From Clostridium frigoris (GTDB lineage Bacteria > Bacillota > Clostridia > Clostridiales > Clostridiaceae): a DNA stretch of 64,000 nucleotides. The translations under genes were made by a program, and so were the position numbers. The stretch spans positions 90,667 to 154,666 of the forward strand of contig NZ_JAHLDV010000006.1 of assembly GCF_018861865.1 (NCBI RefSeq), given 5' to 3'. Positions 62,217 to 64,000 of this stretch are shown in pieces. The notes under the pieces are model-generated. The model had not been told where the DNA came from. It was given only the letters and a program-made list of their open reading frames with translations, and made no database searches. Every line of letters starts with the position of its first letter. Within the stretch, counting starts at the first letter, position 1.

Positions 62217-63380
62217 TCATTGTACTGTTTTTTTAGATTCACTAATTTTTTCGGCTACTATACCTGCCTCCCCTGCAATATTTTCTTCAGCAAGAACCAA
62301 AACTCTTATAGAATACTTATCATTTTCTTTTTTTACACTTTCTATTTTGTTTATTATCTTTACACTTTTATCTAACTTTCTCAAAATGTTAGAATATATT
62401 TCATACTTTGTTTTAGTAACATCCGCAGGTATATTTTTTACTTTAACTTCATAATAGATTTCTTTGTGTACAAACTTATTGTTATTTTCTATTTTATCAT
62501 AAGTTTTATATGGATTTAAGCTATTTTTAAGATAAACTTTTTTATTTCCTAATTTAATGTAAAAATTACTAATAATGTTCCCTGTTTTCACCCTTGTTAC
62601 CTTGGTTATTGGGACTTCTTTAATCTGCTCATAAAAAGTTCTTGCTATAACTTCACCTTTCGCATGTACAGGGTAAACACTCCCTTCTTTGCCTTGCTCA
62701 CCATTAACTAATATATCACCCTTTTGCACGGCGTCGCCATCTTTCACAATGGCTGTACCATCCGTCGTATATACCCTAGCTACTATACCATCTTTAGTCG
62801 CTATTAAATTACAAGGGGTTTTATTGCTAACTATAATAGGTGGAGACTGCCTTTCTATTACATCAACTTTTAGCTTCACACCATCAATTCTTGCTTTTAC
62901 CCACATTATTTCATCATTACTTCTTAAGATTTTGCTTTCAATATCATAAACATCTACGTTTTTCTTTCTAATTCCTGGCATTACGCCAAATCCTTTAATT
63001 TGATTTCTAAGCTCATATGGACTTATATAGTTTTCTGTATTAATTTCTATATTCCATACAAACGTAGATAAATAATATATTATACTACCAAATAATATTA
63101 TTCCAACTAAAAGAGCAACTCGACTCCTTAATTTTATTATAAAAAAGGACATTCCACTTCGGCCTACAATTTTAACTCTAGTACCTGTTCTTTTTGCAAC
63201 TTTACTAATTTCACCATAATTACTTAGTTTTACATCTAAAATAACAGTTGTTATATTAATCTTTCGTATATTTTTTACTACAACATCATTTTTCCATAAT
63301 AAATTTATAAATTTTTCTGGAATTAATGATTGGATTTCCATTGTGACGATACCTTTTTTATATTTTTTAAAATTATTCAT
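62217..63380 (-). CDS. yqfD: Sporulation protein YqfD
   Basis: 387 residues: an N-terminal cytoplasmic region (about 1-80, EIQSLIPEKFINLLWKND), a membrane helix (about 82-104, VALLVGIILFGSIIYYLSTFVW) and a large outer beta-rich domain. Made in the mother cell/forespore programme and needed for the forespore state. ATG 63380 (MNNFKKYKKGIVT) lies within the yqfC stop region (ATGAATAA), giving translational coupling; a later ATG (MEIQSL) is an alternative with AAAGG before it. Confidence 0.9.
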   Translation of the reverse strand: MNNFKKYKKGIVTMEIQSLIPEKFINLLWKNDVVVKNIRKINITTVILDVKLSNYGEISKVAKRTGTRVKIVGRSGMSFFIIKLRSRVALLVGIILFGSIIYYLSTFVWNIEINTENYISPYELRNQIKGFGVMPGIRKKNVDVYDIESKILRSNDEIMWVKARIDGVKLKVDVIERQSPPIIVSNKTPCNLIATKDGIVARVYTTDGTAIVKDGDAVQKGDILVNGEQGKEGSVYPVHAKGEVIARTFYEQIKEVPITKVTRVKTGNIISNFYIKLGNKKVYLKNSLNPYKTYDKIENNNKFVHKEIYYEVKVKNIPADVTKTKYEIYSNILRKLDKSVKIINKIESVKKENDKYSIRVLVLAEENIAGEAGIVAEKISESKKTVQ

Positions 63381-63657
63381 GACATTCATACACAACTGAT
63401 TTAAAATTACCACTTAAAGTTATTGTGTTTCCCCCTATAAATAATATTTTAAAATTTTTTCCATATATCGAAATCGGCCCCACGTTAGAATTTATTTTTA
63501 TTTCTTCTTCTTCAAATATTACTATTCCTTTATGGTTTTCTATATTAATTTCATTATTTGCCAAAATAGTAATTTTGGGTAACCCTAATAAAATATCTCT
63601 TGGCAAATCTAACTTACTTGCAATAACTTCTCTTGTTTTATAAAATTTATTATCCAT
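63373..63657 (-). CDS. yqfC: Sporulation protein YqfC
   Basis: 94 residues: DNKFYKTREVIASKLDLPRDILLGLPKITILANNEINIENHKGIV ... IVFEEEEIKI, the YqfC/YabP fold. Pairs with YqfD in the sporulation programme. It ends in ATGAATAA, overlapping the yqfD start by 8 bases. ATG after GAGGTGAATGT. Confidence 0.92.
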   Translation of the reverse strand: MDNKFYKTREVIASKLDLPRDILLGLPKITILANNEINIENHKGIVIFEEEEIKINSNVGPISIYGKNFKILFIGGNTITLSGNFKSVVYECHE

Positions 63658-63731
63658 ACATTCACCTCACAAAATACTTCATATTAAATTTATGAAAAAA
63701 ATGTCTAATAAATAACCGTTTATAAATTATT

Positions 63732-63865
63732 TTAATGACATTTCAGAAGGAAAGTTTCCACGTCTATAAGTAGGCGTTAACTACCCTTGCAAAAATAAAA
63801 CTTCAGTAAGAGACCAAATCTCCTTCTGAAGTCATTAATATGCAGCTCCGAAGGAGATGATTTAA
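63732..63865 (+). repeat. Inverted-repeat element, copy D
   Basis: Same element as 6635-6772: it begins TTAATGACATTTCAGAAGG, has CTCCTTCTGAAGTCATTAATA at the right and ends CAGCTCCGAAGGAG followed by ATGATTTAA. It lies between yqfC and the group II intron end, whose 3' end begins a few bases after its tail. Confidence 0.85.
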
Positions 63866-63868
63866 TAA

Positions 63869-64000
63869 ATCGAGTAGGTAAAAGTCGGTAATAAATTTCC
63901 GACTTCTTTCCTCTCACAGAACCGTACGTGCGGACCTCGCATACGGCTCCTGGCAAAACTAAAAATTATTTATTCATAATAATTTGACAAGACACCGACC
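63869..64000 (-). mobile_element. 3' end of a group II intron (domains V and VI)
   Basis: On the minus strand GAGCCGTATGCG pairs with CGCACGTACGGTTC (63919-63949), the catalytic domain V; a GTCGGAAATTTATTACCGAC hairpin after it is domain VI; the intron ends near 63869 (ACTCGAT). The intron body, with its reverse transcriptase, is beyond the right edge. The DV loop is shorter than the common GNRA type. Confidence 0.8.

Overview
This window is low-GC DNA (about 30% G+C over most of its length) from a spore-forming Clostridium (sensu stricto type). The evidence is a tandem set of clostridial alpha/beta-type small acid-soluble spore proteins, sporulation genes yqfC and yqfD, a CotS-like coat protein, a clostridial gene order (dgt-dnaG-sigA-trmK-nif3, yqfC-yqfD-pgpH-ybeY-dgkA-era-recO-ppdK), and a purine operon with a guanine-class riboswitch. 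The species cannot be fixed from the sequence alone.

Layout. 1-6.6 kb: 5' part of a flavodoxin gene, murG, four SASP genes, recJ, an M16 peptidase and a GtrA-like membrane protein. 6.8-14.5 kb: topoisomerase IV (parE-parC), a small holin-like membrane protein, an ABC exporter and an unlisted 29-residue membrane peptide. 14.6-24.2 kb is an accessory region: four GNAT acetyltransferase genes (one fused to a glyoxalase/VOC domain), an alpha/beta hydrolase, a Nudix hydrolase, a methyltransferase, a CAT-like acyltransferase and thyA-folA. Lying among them are six broken or truncated genes: YdcF-like, homocysteine methyltransferase-like, maltose acetyltransferase, dCTP deaminase, nitrilase and Sua5/TsaC fragments. 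24.5-26.9 kb: a DinG helicase of clearly higher G+C. 27.4-29.1 kb: rlmD and an RDD membrane protein. 29.3-30.9 kb: a complete IS3-family insertion sequence sitting at the stop codon of purD.

30.9-42.4 kb is the complete purine pathway to IMP from PRPP, transcribed leftward as purL, then (riboswitch, terminator), then purE-C-F-M-N-H-D. 42.6-51.3 kb: an AGCS amino-acid symporter, RNase P RNA, nif3, trmK, a PH-like membrane protein, sigA, dnaG and a dGTPase-like gene. 51.5-63.7 kb: cotS-like, fmdB-like, ppdK, a UBA/DUF4342 protein, recO (apparently with a CTG start), era, dgkA-PAP2, ybeY, pgpH, yqfD and yqfC. The right edge carries the 3' end (domains V and VI) of a group II intron whose body lies outside.

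The structures that ordinary gene annotation does not explain are: a family of about 140-bp inverted-repeat elements (four copies and one fragment, one of them inside the pur operon); the riboswitch placed in the purL-purE gap; the fossil-rich patch at 16-22 kb with single-base homopolymer frameshifts; a candidate upstream reading frame coupled to thyA; a hairpin between the Shine-Dalgarno sequence and the start of the GtrA gene; and the CTG start of recO. No CRISPR array, tRNA or rRNA gene was seen. I did not find a clear new multi-gene system; the repeat family and the gene-remnant region are the best places to look further.
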